The notes: generated from the sequence alone by a model not told the origin. Shown: positions 47,991 to 57,516, numbered from the stretch's first letter. The stretch: DNA of 64,000 nucleotides from Imhoffiella purpurea (GCF_000585215.1 NZ_AONC01000037.1:42304-106303), one strand, 5' to 3'. Translations and numbers: made by a program.

Positions 47991-49760
47991 CTAGCCCCGA
48001 GTCCCATCGGCCGGCGCCTGCGGGCCGGGGAGCCGGAACAACTGGATGGTCTCGAGCAATTGTCTCGAATAGCCGACCAGACTGCCGGTCTCCAGGGTCT
48101 GCTGATCGATCTGTTCCGTCGTCTCGAGGGTACCGGCCCGCATCGACTCGACCCGCTCCATCAGTGCGCGATTGGAGACGACCTGCGACTGGGCGCGCTC
48201 GTCGATCCGCGACACCGTTTCGGCGAGGCTGGCGGCGGTCTGCTGGGTCTCCAGCATCAGCTCTCCGGCACTCTCGACGGTATGCGATTCCCTGGTGACG
48301 GCCTCCGTCGCATCGTTGACGGTTTGGATGCTGTCCTGGGTCTCGACCTGGATATTGGCGATCAGGGTCTCGATCTGGTTGGTGGCATTGCGCGAGCTGT
48401 CGGCCAGACGCTGGACCTCCTGCGCCACCACCGCGAAGCCGCGACCGGCCTCCCCGGAGGTCGCCGCCTGCATCGCCGCGTTGATGGCCAGCACGTGCGT
48501 GCGCTCGGAGAAGCTCTTGATGATGTCGACGATACCGCCGATCTCCTGAGAGCGCTCGCCGAGACGCTTGATACGCTTGCCGGTCTGCTGGATGGACGAG
48601 CGGATCTGGGCCATACCCTCCACCGATCCTCTCACCGACCCCATGGCCTGATCGGTCAGACTGGTCGCCGTCGCCGCTTCGTCGCGACAGAAGCGCGCCA
48701 GCTCGGCGATACCCTCGACGGCCTCGACGGCCTGACCGAGGTCGGTCGCCGTCTGCTCGATCTGGGCCCGCTCGGCGTCCGCGACCTCCACCACCCGCCG
48801 TCCCTGGGCCTGAACCTGCAGCGAGGCCCGCTCGACGCGCTCGGCGATCTCGCGCACCTGGACGAGCACGCGCGCGCTCTCGGAGGTGATCTGGTTCAGG
48901 GCATCGCTCAGGGGTCCCGTGATGTCCTCCTTGACCGGGAGCGTCAGGGTCAGATCGCGGGCCTGGCTGATCTCGTTGCCGATCTGCAGCATCTCGATGA
49001 TCGACTCGTTCAGCAGATCGTTCTGTCGCTCGAGGAAATCGATCCCCCGGTTGAAGGCGGCGACCGTGCGGCCCAATTCGTCATCCGCGCCCGGTTCGAG
49101 CCGCTCGGAGAAATCGCGCTCGGCCTCCATGCGGTCGAGCGCGTTGCGGATCCGCTCGGCCGGCATCAGGATGAAGCGCCTGGAAAGCCTGGTGATCGCC
49201 AGATAGATGACAAAGCCCGCGACCAGGGCGCTCAACAGAAGCAGCGCGATGACCAGCGCCATGGTGACCTCGAGCTGCGTCTGGTCGCCCGGATCGCCGT
49301 AGGCTTCAGTCTGAAATCCGTGCTTGAGACCGATGACGACCTTGCCGAGCGAGCGTCCATCGCGCTCGACCGGAAACTCGCGGAAGCTCCCTCGGGACTC
49401 GGGCATCTCGCCGATCCGACTGGTGCCGTCGGCGTTGCGGATCGCCACGTAGGCGATATCCGGATCCCGCTCCACGACCGAGATCAATGTGCCCAGTCGC
49501 CGCTTCGCATCCTCATCGCGATCCCGGGCGGCGATCTCGGCCAGCAGCGCACCGGCCGTTTCGATCGAACGGATGCCCTTCTTCTGGAGCAGCTCGGCGG
49601 GCGAGCTCCCGCCACCCGAGGTCGGCGCGCCATGGCGCTCCCGATCGAGCCCCTGCAGGCCCCATAGAATGGCCGCCGTCACGACCAGAAGGACGGCGAG
49701 GACGAGCCCCGTGGTAACCATGGTGAGCTTGGCAGAAATGGTGAGATCCGCGATCTTCAT
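47991..49760 (-). CDS. pilJ: PilJ-like methyl-accepting chemoreceptor
   Basis: A 589-residue transducer: first membrane helix about residues 10-35, a short periplasmic domain (about 36-170, with VERDPDIAYVAIRNADGTSR, a Cache-like strand), second membrane helix about 172-197, HAMP (about 198-250) and a long coiled-coil with the PilJ-type hairpin ERTHVLAINAAMQAATSGEA / [18 protein letters not shown]. The periplasmic part is much shorter than in Pseudomonas PilJ. The ATG at 49760 has GAGGA upstream and stands 2 bases after the pilI stop. Downstream gap of 80 bases to chpA. Confidence 0.93.
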   Translation of the reverse strand: MKIADLTISAKLTMVTTGLVLAVLLVVTAAILWGLQGLDRERHGAPTSGGGSSPAELLQKKGIRSIETAGALLAEIAARDRDEDAKRRLGTLISVVERDPDIAYVAIRNADGTSRIGEMPESRGSFREFPVERDGRSLGKVVIGLKHGFQTEAYGDPGDQTQLEVTMALVIALLLLSALVAGFVIYLAITRLSRRFILMPAERIRNALDRMEAERDFSERLEPGADDELGRTVAAFNRGIDFLERQNDLLNESIIEMLQIGNEISQARDLTLTLPVKEDITGPLSDALNQITSESARVLVQVREIAERVERASLQVQAQGRRVVEVADAERAQIEQTATDLGQAVEAVEGIAELARFCRDEAATATSLTDQAMGSVRGSVEGMAQIRSSIQQTGKRIKRLGERSQEIGGIVDIIKSFSERTHVLAINAAMQAATSGEAGRGFAVVAQEVQRLADSSRNATNQIETLIANIQVETQDSIQTVNDATEAVTRESHTVESAGELMLETQQTAASLAETVSRIDERAQSQVVSNRALMERVESMRAGTLETTEQIDQQTLETGSLVGYSRQLLETIQLFRLPGPQAPADGTRG

Positions 49761-49762
49761 CG

Positions 49763-50332
49763 TCAATCCTCAGAGCAAGGGGCGGAGGTCCCGAGCAGAC
49801 TCGCCCGCTCGGTGAGCATCCCCAGTATTTCGGCTAGATCGACCTCGGCGAAGAGCGTCCCTTCGATCCGGATGCCGCGACATTCGAGGTCGTCGGGAAA
49901 ATTGCGCATTGGATAGAGGGGCACGGAACCGGTGTCGGGCGGAATCCTGAGCGAGCGGATCTCGTCGATGCACAGACCGGCGCGTCTGTCGCGGCGGCCC
50001 AGCATGAGGAAATAGCTGCCCGTTCCCGGACCGCGCCGTTCCTCGATCAGTTCGCCCAGTTCATAGACGGGAACCAGATCGCCGCGATAATTGCTGAGCC
50101 CGAGACACCATGTGGGCGTAAAGGGGAGGCGGCTGCATGTCTGTCGCGGAGCGACCTCGGCCTGGAGGTCGAGAGGAACCAGAAACCACCAGGATCCGAT
50201 ACGGAAGGCATAGCGCACCTCGCCCGGCTGCTGGTCGAGCTCCTCCGCGTCGAGGGCGGTGAGGATCCATGCCCAGGATTCCCTCCCGTCGCCGCCCGGC
50301 TCGCGGTCCCCGGCATCCTCCCCGGACGTCAT
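49763..50332 (-). CDS. pilI: PilI/CheW-like coupling protein
   Basis: A 189-residue single CheW domain (about 50-180): RYAFRIGSWWFLVPLDLQAE, PTWCLGLSNYRGDLVPVYEL, and an RRAGLCIDEIRSLRI strand. It couples the receptor PilJ to the kinase ChpA. The ATG at 50332 overlaps the pilH TGA by 4 bases (ATGA). The first 40 residues are an acidic, low-complexity extension. Confidence 0.92.
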   Translation of the reverse strand: MTSGEDAGDREPGGDGRESWAWILTALDAEELDQQPGEVRYAFRIGSWWFLVPLDLQAEVAPRQTCSRLPFTPTWCLGLSNYRGDLVPVYELGELIEERRGPGTGSYFLMLGRRDRRAGLCIDEIRSLRIPPDTGSVPLYPMRNFPDDLECRGIRIEGTLFAEVDLAEILGMLTERASLLGTSAPCSED

Positions 50333-50703
50333 GGCGACGGGCGTCCGGCCAGCGAATCGACATAGCCGAGCACGACCTCGGCATTCGCCGGCTTGACGAC
50401 GTAGCCCTTGGCGCCCTGCAGCTGCGCCCACATCTTGTCGGCTTTCTGGTTCTTGCTGCTGACGACGACCACCGGAATCCGCGCGGTCGCGGGATCCTCG
50501 CGCAGGGCGCGAATGGCGAGATAGCCGTCGCCCCCTTCCATGACGATGTCCATGAAGATCAGGTCCGGACACTGGCTGCGAGCCACCTCCACGCCTTCCC
50601 CACCGGAAGCGGCCACCAGCGTGGAATGGCCGGCCTTGCGCAGCATGTCCAGCAGATACTCGCGATCGGTCGCGGAATCCTCGACGATCAGCAGGTTCGC
50701 CAT
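50329..50703 (-). CDS. pilH: PilH-like single-domain response regulator
   Basis: A 124-residue receiver: acidic pocket (IVEDS, residues 6-10), phospho-acceptor D52 (LIFMDIVMEGGDGYLAI), Thr/Ser switch VVSSKNQKADKMWAQLQGAK and K in VVKPANAE. Insert and K-x-W pattern match Pseudomonas PilH (DKVWGKRQGA). Overlaps pilI by 4 bases; 21 bases after the PilG-like gene. Confidence 0.92.
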   Translation of the reverse strand: MANLLIVEDSATDREYLLDMLRKAGHSTLVAASGGEGVEVARSQCPDLIFMDIVMEGGDGYLAIRALREDPATARIPVVVVSSKNQKADKMWAQLQGAKGYVVKPANAEVVLGYVDSLAGRPSP

Positions 50704-50724
50704 AAACTAAGACCTCGCGTGGTT

Positions 50725-51534
50725 TCAAGCCAGGAAGCGCTGCAGGGTTTCCTCCAGGCAACGGATCGTCAGCGGCTTGGTGAGATAGGCATCGGCCGAG
50801 GCCAGCGTTCCCTTGAGCTTGTCGAGCCTGGACGATTTGCTGGTCAGCATGACCACGGGCGACAGGACACGGAAATCGCGCTTCAGATGGCGGGCGACGT
50901 CGTATCCGTTGATGCCGGGCAGCATGACATCGAGAAAGATCAGATCGTAGAGCTGCCTGCGGACCTTCGTCAGACACTCTTCGCCGCTGACGGCGAAATC
51001 GACCGCATAGCCCTTCTTGGTGAGCTGAAGCTCCATGACCTTGCGCACCGATTCGCTGTCATCGACGACCAGCACCCGCTTGGTGCCACCGGAGACCGCG
51101 ACCTGAGATCCATCCCCGACCGCATCCCGGGTGACGAGCATGTCGTCGTGAATGGTCAGATCGGGCGCGAAGTGATAGGCCTCGTTGACCAGTTCATCGA
51201 GCGTCTTGAGAACGCGGCTGGCCAGAACCGGACGCTTGAAGAAGATCTGCGGCGCACCCTCGTATTCCGCTGTCCGGCTGTCCGAAACGCCGACCCGGAC
51301 GACGGGCGGAGAGCGGACGTTCATGGTCCTGAGCAGCGCGGCCCAATCCTCCCGGCCCGACGCCTGATCCTCGTTGACCATGCACAACTGCGGCGGCTGG
51401 GAACCCGGCTCCCAGAGCAGGTAGCGCTGCGGACGAATCTGCGAGAGGCCGAACGCCCTGCCGAGGACCTTGCGCTCGCTGTCGGAGAAGCCGCACAGGG
51501 CCACCATGAACGACCGACTCTCTGATGCTGCCAT
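50725..51534 (-). CDS. pilG: PilG-like response regulator with N-terminal pseudo-receiver
   Basis: A 269-residue protein, longer than Pseudomonas PilG (about 135). The C-terminal receiver (about 152-268) is canonical: VLVVDDSESVRKVMELQLTK, D202 in IFLDVMLPGINGYDVARHL, K in YLTKPLT. The N-terminal 115 residues look like a degenerate receiver: a GFSDSERKVLGRAF helix, no aspartate at the acceptor site, and a final FFKRPVLASRVLKTLDEL that resembles the receiver KP loop. First gene of the Pil-Chp operon. The 251 bases upstream gave no clear promoter. Confidence 0.87.
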   Translation of the reverse strand: MAASESRSFMVALCGFSDSERKVLGRAFGLSQIRPQRYLLWEPGSQPPQLCMVNEDQASGREDWAALLRTMNVRSPPVVRVGVSDSRTAEYEGAPQIFFKRPVLASRVLKTLDELVNEAYHFAPDLTIHDDMLVTRDAVGDGSQVAVSGGTKRVLVVDDSESVRKVMELQLTKKGYAVDFAVSGEECLTKVRRQLYDLIFLDVMLPGINGYDVARHLKRDFRVLSPVVMLTSKSSRLDKLKGTLASADAYLTKPLTIRCLEETLQRFLA

Positions 51535-51785
51535 GCGCTCTTCCCGCTCCCGCTCTGTACAGAGAAACCAGAGACTTGGGTCTTGAGATTACATCTATGT
51601 GACAAGGTAGAGCCGATACTAGGATACCGTTCGCAGTGAATCATTGAGATCGATCACATATCCGTACACGTGACAATGGAATTGGCAGGCATCCTCCGCA
51701 TGGGCCTGATGAACACTCGGGGACAAAGCATGGCAGGTCTCGACGACGGACGATTGCCGCTCGCCGCCCAGGCGATTCGGGACGC

Positions 51786-53213
51786 CTACTCAGGCAGCCG
51801 AATCGAGACGCTCAGCCCCCCTTCCGGCCGATTGCTCAGCGTCAGGGTACCGCCGTGGGCGTGCACGATGGTCCGGGCCACGGACAGTCCGAGCCCGGTG
51901 CCGCCGGTCTCGCGGCTGCGCGAAGACTCGAGACGGTAGAAGGGATCCAGAACGCGCTCCAGTTCTTCCTCCGGAATGCCCGGCCCGGCGTCGTCGATCC
52001 GGATGACGCGGCCGTCCGACTCCTCGCGCAGATCCACCCGCACACCGCCGCCGTATTTGACGGCGTTGTCGATCAGATTGGACAGAGCGCGCCTCAGGGA
52101 AACCGGGCGGCAGCAGGCGATGAGCCGATCCGGTCCCCGGTAGACGACATCGCCCCCCAGGTCGGCATGGTCGTCGACCAGACTCTGGACCAGGGCCGCG
52201 AGGTCGGTCGAGCGCGCCCTTTCGTCGGACGCCTCGTCGCGGGCGAAGCTCAGGGTAGCCGAGAGAATGGCCTCCATCTCCTCCAGGGTGGCGAGCGTTC
52301 GCTCGCGCATCTCGGCATCCTCGATGTACTCGGCCCGCAGCCTCAGGGTGGTGATGGGGGTGCGCAGATCGTGCGAGACCGCGGCCAGAAGGCGCGAGCG
52401 GTCCTGGAGATGCTTGTGCAGACGCTCCTGCATCAGATTGAAGGCCCGGATGGTCTCGCGCACCTCGCGCGGACCCTGCTCGGACAGCCGGGGCGGATCC
52501 TCTCCCCGTCCGAACCGATGCGCCGCCTCGGCCAGATCGGCCATGGAACGTGACGCCTTGCGCGCGATCAGGAGACTGCTTCCGACCACGGCGATCAGCA
52601 GCAGCCCCAGGAGCTGGAGGGTCTTGCCGGCCCAGGGTGGCGGCTCGTCGATACGGGTGGTGCGATAGTTGAGCCAGGCACCGTCCCGCAGACGCACGCA
52701 AATGACGATCGCCTCGACGTCGTCGGTACGGATCTCCTCGCGCTCCCCTCCCTCCTCGTGCGCCGCGGTCGGATTGGCGGAAACCTCCGGACCAGGCGCC
52801 CGATGGGCGTCGATCTGGACCCTGACGCGCAGCGATTCGCGATCCTCGATACCGAGTGCGCTGCGCAGCCTGTGGTGGATGATGTGCTCGACGGCATGGC
52901 GCCAGGGCCGATTGCGACCGAGCCGGGGCCGATCCGCGATGCCGATCCTGTCTCCGGTCCGCGAAAAGCGCTCGAGGATCCGGCTCCTTTCCTCGGGGTC
53001 CGCATCCTGGAGCAGCCAGACGAGGGTACCGACCTCGTCGAGCAGATAGGCCAGATTGCGCTCCTCGAAGCGGTCCTTGCGCTCGTCCTGGAGAATATAT
53101 CCGCCCCCGAGGATCAGGAGCAGGGTCATGACGACCAGCAGCATCAGAGTGCGACCGGCCAGGGTGTCGAAACGCGCGGGGAGCCAGGACCTTGGAGGCT
53201 GCGGATCAGGCAT
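51786..53213 (-). CDS. EnvZ-like sensor histidine kinase
   Basis: A 475-residue kinase: membrane helix 1 about 21-40, periplasmic domain about 41-194 with a stretch rich in acidic and His residues (NPTAAHEEGGEREEIRTDD), helix 2 about 198-217, HAMP, DHp with H281 (AAVSHDLRTPITTLR), HATPase N box (LSNLIDNAVKYG), G1 DDAGPGIP and G2 GGTGLGLSVARTI. Partner of the OmpR-type regulator, which it overlaps by 8 bases. The stimulus is unknown. Confidence 0.95.
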   Translation of the reverse strand: MPDPQPPRSWLPARFDTLAGRTLMLLVVMTLLLILGGGYILQDERKDRFEERNLAYLLDEVGTLVWLLQDADPEERSRILERFSRTGDRIGIADRPRLGRNRPWRHAVEHIIHHRLRSALGIEDRESLRVRVQIDAHRAPGPEVSANPTAAHEEGGEREEIRTDDVEAIVICVRLRDGAWLNYRTTRIDEPPPWAGKTLQLLGLLLIAVVGSSLLIARKASRSMADLAEAAHRFGRGEDPPRLSEQGPREVRETIRAFNLMQERLHKHLQDRSRLLAAVSHDLRTPITTLRLRAEYIEDAEMRERTLATLEEMEAILSATLSFARDEASDERARSTDLAALVQSLVDDHADLGGDVVYRGPDRLIACCRPVSLRRALSNLIDNAVKYGGGVRVDLREESDGRVIRIDDAGPGIPEEELERVLDPFYRLESSRSRETGGTGLGLSVARTIVHAHGGTLTLSNRPEGGLSVSIRLPE

Positions 53214-53937
53214 CGAGACGCTCGACCCTGGGGGCGAACAGATAACCGTCGCCGCGAACCGTCTTGATGATCTGCGGATCGCGCGACTGGTCGCCGAGCT
53301 TGCGTCTCAGTCGGCTGACCAGGGTATCGATGGAGCGGTCGAACGCCTTGGCGTCGCGTCCGCGCGCCAGGTCGAGCAGCTGATCCCGACTCAGAACGCG
53401 TCCGGACCGAGTGACCAGCGCCATCAAGAGGGCGAACTCGGCCGTGCTGAGCGGCACCAGGGTCTGATCCGGGTCGATCAGCTCGCGAGACTCGGGCATC
53501 AGCGTCCAGCCGAGGAATCGGAGACGCTCCGCGGTCTCGCTCGCGAACCGGTCCCGACCGAGCCCGGTGCGACGCATCACGGCCTTGATGCGCGCCAGCA
53601 GCTCGCGCGGGTTGAACGGCTTCGCCAGATAGTCGTCGGCGCCCATCTCGAGACCGACGATGCGATCCGTATCCTCGCCCATGGCGGTGAGCATGATGAC
53701 CGGCAACGCCGATTGGGGGCCGGCACGCAGATTGCGGCAGAGCGTGAGGCCGTCTTCGCCCGGCATCATGAGATCGAGGATGATGAGATCGATGGCGGCA
53801 TCCGTCAGGACGCGCCGCATCTCGGCACCGTTCGCGGAGGTCGTCACGCGATAGCCGTGATCGCCCAGATAGCGCTGCAGAAGCTGACGGATCTCGGAAT
53901 GGTCGTCGACGACCAGAATGTGCGGCTGCTTGTCCAT
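53206..53937 (-). CDS. OmpR-family response regulator
   Basis: A 243-residue regulator: receiver with D55 (IDLIILDLMMPGEDG), K105-region KPFNPRELLARIKAV, then a winged-helix DNA-binding domain (STAEFALLMALVTRSGRVLS, DTLVSRLRRKLGDQ, TVRGDGYLF). The ATG at 53937 is preferred to an extension of 17 codons. The kinase gene starts 8 bases inside its end. Divergent from a secreted protein gene, so the 299-base gap between probably holds a regulator site. Confidence 0.95.
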   Translation of the reverse strand: MDKQPHILVVDDHSEIRQLLQRYLGDHGYRVTTSANGAEMRRVLTDAAIDLIILDLMMPGEDGLTLCRNLRAGPQSALPVIMLTAMGEDTDRIVGLEMGADDYLAKPFNPRELLARIKAVMRRTGLGRDRFASETAERLRFLGWTLMPESRELIDPDQTLVPLSTAEFALLMALVTRSGRVLSRDQLLDLARGRDAKAFDRSIDTLVSRLRRKLGDQSRDPQIIKTVRGDGYLFAPRVERLDA

Positions 53938-54236
53938 GCACGGCAGTGTAGGACGTCGCACGGATCCGGGTCGCGGAATTTGGCGCAACCGGGCCGGGGC
54001 ACTCGAACCGATGGAGCATCATGGAATTCCGTGCTCAGTCAGCGACCTGCCGCAGACATGCGCAGAATGCAATGAATTGGCCGCATCGAGCCCCTATATT
54101 CATATCTCGGACGAACGCAGGAACAGACCGCGTCCGAATGAAACCAGGTGGCGACGCCACCGGCGATCGAGCGATTCGATCGTTCACCGATGCATGCCAA
54201 AGCATCCCAACGAAGCATCCCAACATGGAGGATCTC

Positions 54237-54809
54237 ATGTCGTCGACCCACTCACTCGCCAAAATCGGTGCCTGTCTCCTGACCGCAGGCACCCTGAGCC
54301 TTGCGACCATGGCCCATGCCCAGACTCTGCCCGTCGCCGGGGCCGCTGCGAGCACCACACTGACCGGAACGGTCACCGTGGTCAATGTCGAGAAACGGCT
54401 GCTCACCATCAAGACGGAGGACGGGCGTTTCGAGGTGCTGCGCGTCCCGCCCGAGGTGACGCGGCTCGATCAGATCAAGATCGGCAACACCCTGACCGTC
54501 ACACAAACCAAGCTGGTGCTGATCGATCTGGTGAAAGGCGTCGAAGCAGCTGGTATCGGCATCGAAAAGGACAGCGCCATGATTCGCGACCCGGGCTCGA
54601 AGCCGTCCGGCGCGATCGTCGATACGGTCACGCTCAAGGGCGTGGTCGAATCCGTGGATCAGGATGCCTCGACGGTAACGATCCGCGGTCCCCAGCAGGT
54701 CAGGACCTTCGAGGTCGAGGATCCAGCACTGCTGAACTCGGTCGTCCCTGGCGACGGCGTCACCGTGACCTATGCCACCATCATCGACGGAGGGGTGACG
54801 TTCGAATAA
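54237..54809 (+). CDS. secreted protein of unknown function with two beta-rich repeats
   Basis: A 190-residue protein with a signal peptide (about residues 1-26, ending AHAQ). The mature part holds two related beta-rich units: LTGTVTVVNVEKRLLTIKTE (about 38-57) and LKGVVESVDQDASTVTIRGP (about 132-151), which look like OB-type strands. ATG at 54237 with GGAGG 6 bases upstream. Divergent from the OmpR/EnvZ-like pair, so it may be a target of that pair; this is inference. The family is not recognised. Confidence 0.8.
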   Translation: MSSTHSLAKIGACLLTAGTLSLATMAHAQTLPVAGAAASTTLTGTVTVVNVEKRLLTIKTEDGRFEVLRVPPEVTRLDQIKIGNTLTVTQTKLVLIDLVKGVEAAGIGIEKDSAMIRDPGSKPSGAIVDTVTLKGVVESVDQDASTVTIRGPQQVRTFEVEDPALLNSVVPGDGVTVTYATIIDGGVTFE

Positions 54810-54907
54810 TCCCCCGAGGGAGCGCCGGCATCGGGGGGATCCTCATCCCTACAGGCGCCTGACTGGAACCCTCCGACCGGTCGCTCCCGATAGATCTCCA
54901 CAACCAT

Positions 54908-54934
54908 CCGAAACGGCCGCGAAGGCCGTTTCGG
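54908..54934. terminator. perfect 11-base hairpin between convergent genes
   Basis: CCGAAACGGCC and GGCCGTTTCGG pair perfectly around GCGAA. It sits in the 137-base gap between the secreted protein gene (+) and the chemoreceptor gene (-). No long T-run, but the TTTCGG arm and position suggest a bidirectional terminator. Confidence 0.6.
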
Positions 54935-54946
54935 TCCATCGGCATC

Positions 54947-57100
54947 TCAGACCTTGAAGCGTCCGAGTCGCGCGTTCTGCTCTGTCGCGAGCTGTTTGAG
55001 CCGCTGAGCGGCCTGGTTGCTCTCCGTCGCGCCGTTGGAAACCTGCTCGACGAGTTGGACGATGGTGACCAGGTTGCGGTCGATCTCCTCGGCTACGGCG
55101 GTCTGCTCCTCGGCGGCACTGGCGATCTGCATGTTCATGTCCTTCACCGAGGCCACGGATCTGGCCATGGTCTCGATCGCGTCCGCGGCCTCGGCCACCG
55201 CATCCAGACTGTCCCTCGCCCGGTCCTGGCCGGCGTCCATCACCTCCACGGCGCCTCGGGTGCCGCTCTGGAGACGCTCGATCATCTCCTGGATCTCGCG
55301 GGTGGAATTCTGAGTACGGCCGGCGAGGGTACGCACCTCGTCGGCTACCACGGCGAAACCGCGGCCCTGCTCCCCGGCCCGGGCGGCCTCGATGGCGGCA
55401 TTGAGGGCGAGCAGATTGGTCTGATCGGCGATGCCACCGATCACATCCAGGATGCTGGTGATCTCGGTGGCATCGTTCGAGACCCGGGCGATGGCCTCGG
55501 AGGCCGACTGCACCTGCTGCGAAAGCGTCTGCATGGCCTCCACCGAGCGGCTGACCGCGGCACGTCCGCTGTCGGCCTGCTGGTCGGCCTGCTGGGTCGC
55601 CTCGGCCGCCTGACTGGCATGCCGGGAGACCTCGGCCACGGTGGCGGTCATCTCGTTCATCGCGGTGGCGACCTGATCCGTTTCCGAATGCTGGCGATTG
55701 ACGTTCTCGGCACTGCGATCGCTCATCACCGACAGCTGGTCGGCCGAACTCGCGACCTGGCGCCCGCCGTCGGCGAGCTGATGGATCAGCTCTCTCAGTT
55801 TGCCCTGGAAGACATTGAACGCCCGCGCCAGCTCGCCGGTCTCATCCTGCGCCGAATCGTCGAGGTCATGCGTCAGGTCGCCGTCGCCCTCGGCGATGTC
55901 GTGCAGCGCCAGGCTCAGACGGCGAATCGGACGCACGACCATCCCGGCGACGACCATCATGAGGGCCACGCCGAGGACGAGACAGAGCACGGACAGACCG
56001 ACCATGGTACCGATGGCACGCTGCCCCTCGGAGGCCACCTCCTCCACGCGAGCCATCACCCAATCCATCGGCAGCGTGAGCTGAATGCCCCAGTTCATGG
56101 GGTCCTCGCCGAAGCGGACGGGCACGACCGCCATCAGATTGCCCTCGTCCTCCTCGACCATGGGACTGGCGTTCTGGATGTCCTTCAGATCCTCCTGCCA
56201 GTCCTCGTGCAGGGCCGACAGCGGCTTGCCGATCAGCTCCGGACGGCCGCTGGCGGCGACGATGGTGCCATCGTGCGCGACGAGCGCGATGCCGGCCGCC
56301 CCCTCGTAAAGCCCCTTGGCGGTCTCGTCGATCATCCCCTGAAGATGATCGAGCGCGAGATCCACACCGGCAATGCCCTGGAAACGTCCGTCGACCAGGA
56401 TGGGCACGACCAGGGAGGTGAGCAGGACATCGCGTCCCTGAACGGGATAGACGTAGGGATTCAGGACATGCTCGGTCCCGGTCTTCTTGGGAAGCAGGTA
56501 ATAGTCGCCGTCGCCCGGTGTCTCATAGTCCAGCAGCGGCTCGAGGCCCAGGGCTCCGTCCGGTGCCCGGCTCCAATAGGGGATGAGCCGTCCGCTCGCA
56601 TCCGTGCCCCGAGCGCCGACGAAGTCGGCATCGCGCCCATCGAAGGCGTTCGGCTCCCAGGCCGTATAGACGGCGAGAAAATCCGGATGCCCGCGCAGCA
56701 CCGCCTGCAGTATGCGGTCGACGGATTCACGTCGACCGTCCGCCTTGGGCGCGTCGTCCATGATTGACGCCGAGCCTGGCGCCACTCCGGTCTCGGCGGC
56801 CACCGAAGCAGCGTCGGGTACAGCGGGCAAATCCGCCTCGCGGCCGGCCATGCTGCCGAACGTATGCGCCAGGACCCGAGCAGTCTGCAAGGCGCGCATG
56901 ATGCTCTCCTCGACCTCTTTGGCCCTCGCCTGGGCTCCATCGAGCAGAAGCTGCTCGGAGGTAGAGAGCGTCGTCCGACGCTGCTCCTCCACCTGCTGCT
57001 GCAGGGTCCAAACCGAATAGAGCGTCAATGCCGCGGCCAGTAGGATGAGCGACAATGCAGACCAGAGCGCGATCTTGAAACGCAACGAGCGAAAATTCAT
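54947..57100 (-). CDS. methyl-accepting chemotaxis protein with dCache sensor
   Basis: A 717-residue receptor: membrane helix 1 about 12-30, periplasmic dual Cache domain about 31-370 ([39 protein letters not shown]), helix 2 about 375-397, HAMP ([20 protein letters not shown]), then a signalling coiled coil with the hairpin [20 protein letters not shown] / [18 protein letters not shown]. No C-terminal CheR-tether pentapeptide. Senses small ligands such as amino acids; ligand unknown. Separate from the Pil-Chp operon. Confidence 0.95.
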   Translation of the reverse strand: MNFRSLRFKIALWSALSLILLAAALTLYSVWTLQQQVEEQRRTTLSTSEQLLLDGAQARAKEVEESIMRALQTARVLAHTFGSMAGREADLPAVPDAASVAAETGVAPGSASIMDDAPKADGRRESVDRILQAVLRGHPDFLAVYTAWEPNAFDGRDADFVGARGTDASGRLIPYWSRAPDGALGLEPLLDYETPGDGDYYLLPKKTGTEHVLNPYVYPVQGRDVLLTSLVVPILVDGRFQGIAGVDLALDHLQGMIDETAKGLYEGAAGIALVAHDGTIVAASGRPELIGKPLSALHEDWQEDLKDIQNASPMVEEDEGNLMAVVPVRFGEDPMNWGIQLTLPMDWVMARVEEVASEGQRAIGTMVGLSVLCLVLGVALMMVVAGMVVRPIRRLSLALHDIAEGDGDLTHDLDDSAQDETGELARAFNVFQGKLRELIHQLADGGRQVASSADQLSVMSDRSAENVNRQHSETDQVATAMNEMTATVAEVSRHASQAAEATQQADQQADSGRAAVSRSVEAMQTLSQQVQSASEAIARVSNDATEITSILDVIGGIADQTNLLALNAAIEAARAGEQGRGFAVVADEVRTLAGRTQNSTREIQEMIERLQSGTRGAVEVMDAGQDRARDSLDAVAEAADAIETMARSVASVKDMNMQIASAAEEQTAVAEEIDRNLVTIVQLVEQVSNGATESNQAAQRLKQLATEQNARLGRFKV

Positions 57101-57516
57101 ACCTTAGGGCTCCCAAAGGATGAGGGGGGCAATGACCTAATCGATCGAATCTTTCCGGACCCCGGCCTGGGAGCGGAGTCCGAGTCTCGCGAAGCCAATT
57201 CGTCGAATTGGCTCCTGGGTGCCGAAGGGATATTCGGCCCACCATGCCTAAGGTTTCCGAATCGTCCAACCAGCTGTCAGCATCGAAAAACGGGCATCTT
57301 CGAGGACAGCCCGAATGTGGGGATTTTCACCAAAATGTCCAAGGTCTCCTGGAATCTTAGGGCGCCATCCTCGACCGAACCCAGCATCATTCAAAGCGGA
57401 CGTTTCACGACGATGCCCTTTCTATCACGGAAAGAGGGCTAATATCGGTGCTGCGGGACGCCCGACCAGTCCGTCCCGGCCCGGCCCGGCCCGCCTCAAC
57501 AACGAGTGGAGGACTC
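57101..57516. other. 416-base intergenic region between divergent chemoreceptor and ligase genes
   Basis: No gene supported. It contains the perfect palindrome at 57193-57213 and the GC-rich stem CGGAC...GTCCG around 57155-57181. Both neighbouring transcripts should start here, but I could not place consensus promoters with confidence. Confidence 0.6.
57193..57213. promoter_or_regulatory. perfect 21-base palindrome, possible operator
   Basis: AGCCAATTCG, one central T, CGAATTGGCT. Perfect dyad with 10-base arms, AT-richer than its surroundings, between divergent genes. It could bind a dimeric transcription factor controlling the chemoreceptor or the ligase-GGT operon. A hairpin role is possible but there is no T-run. 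Confidence 0.45.

Noticed and set aside
51535..51785. Promoter of the Pil-Chp operon
   Set aside because: Several -10-like boxes (TATCCT, TAGTAT) exist, but none has a -35 at an acceptable distance.
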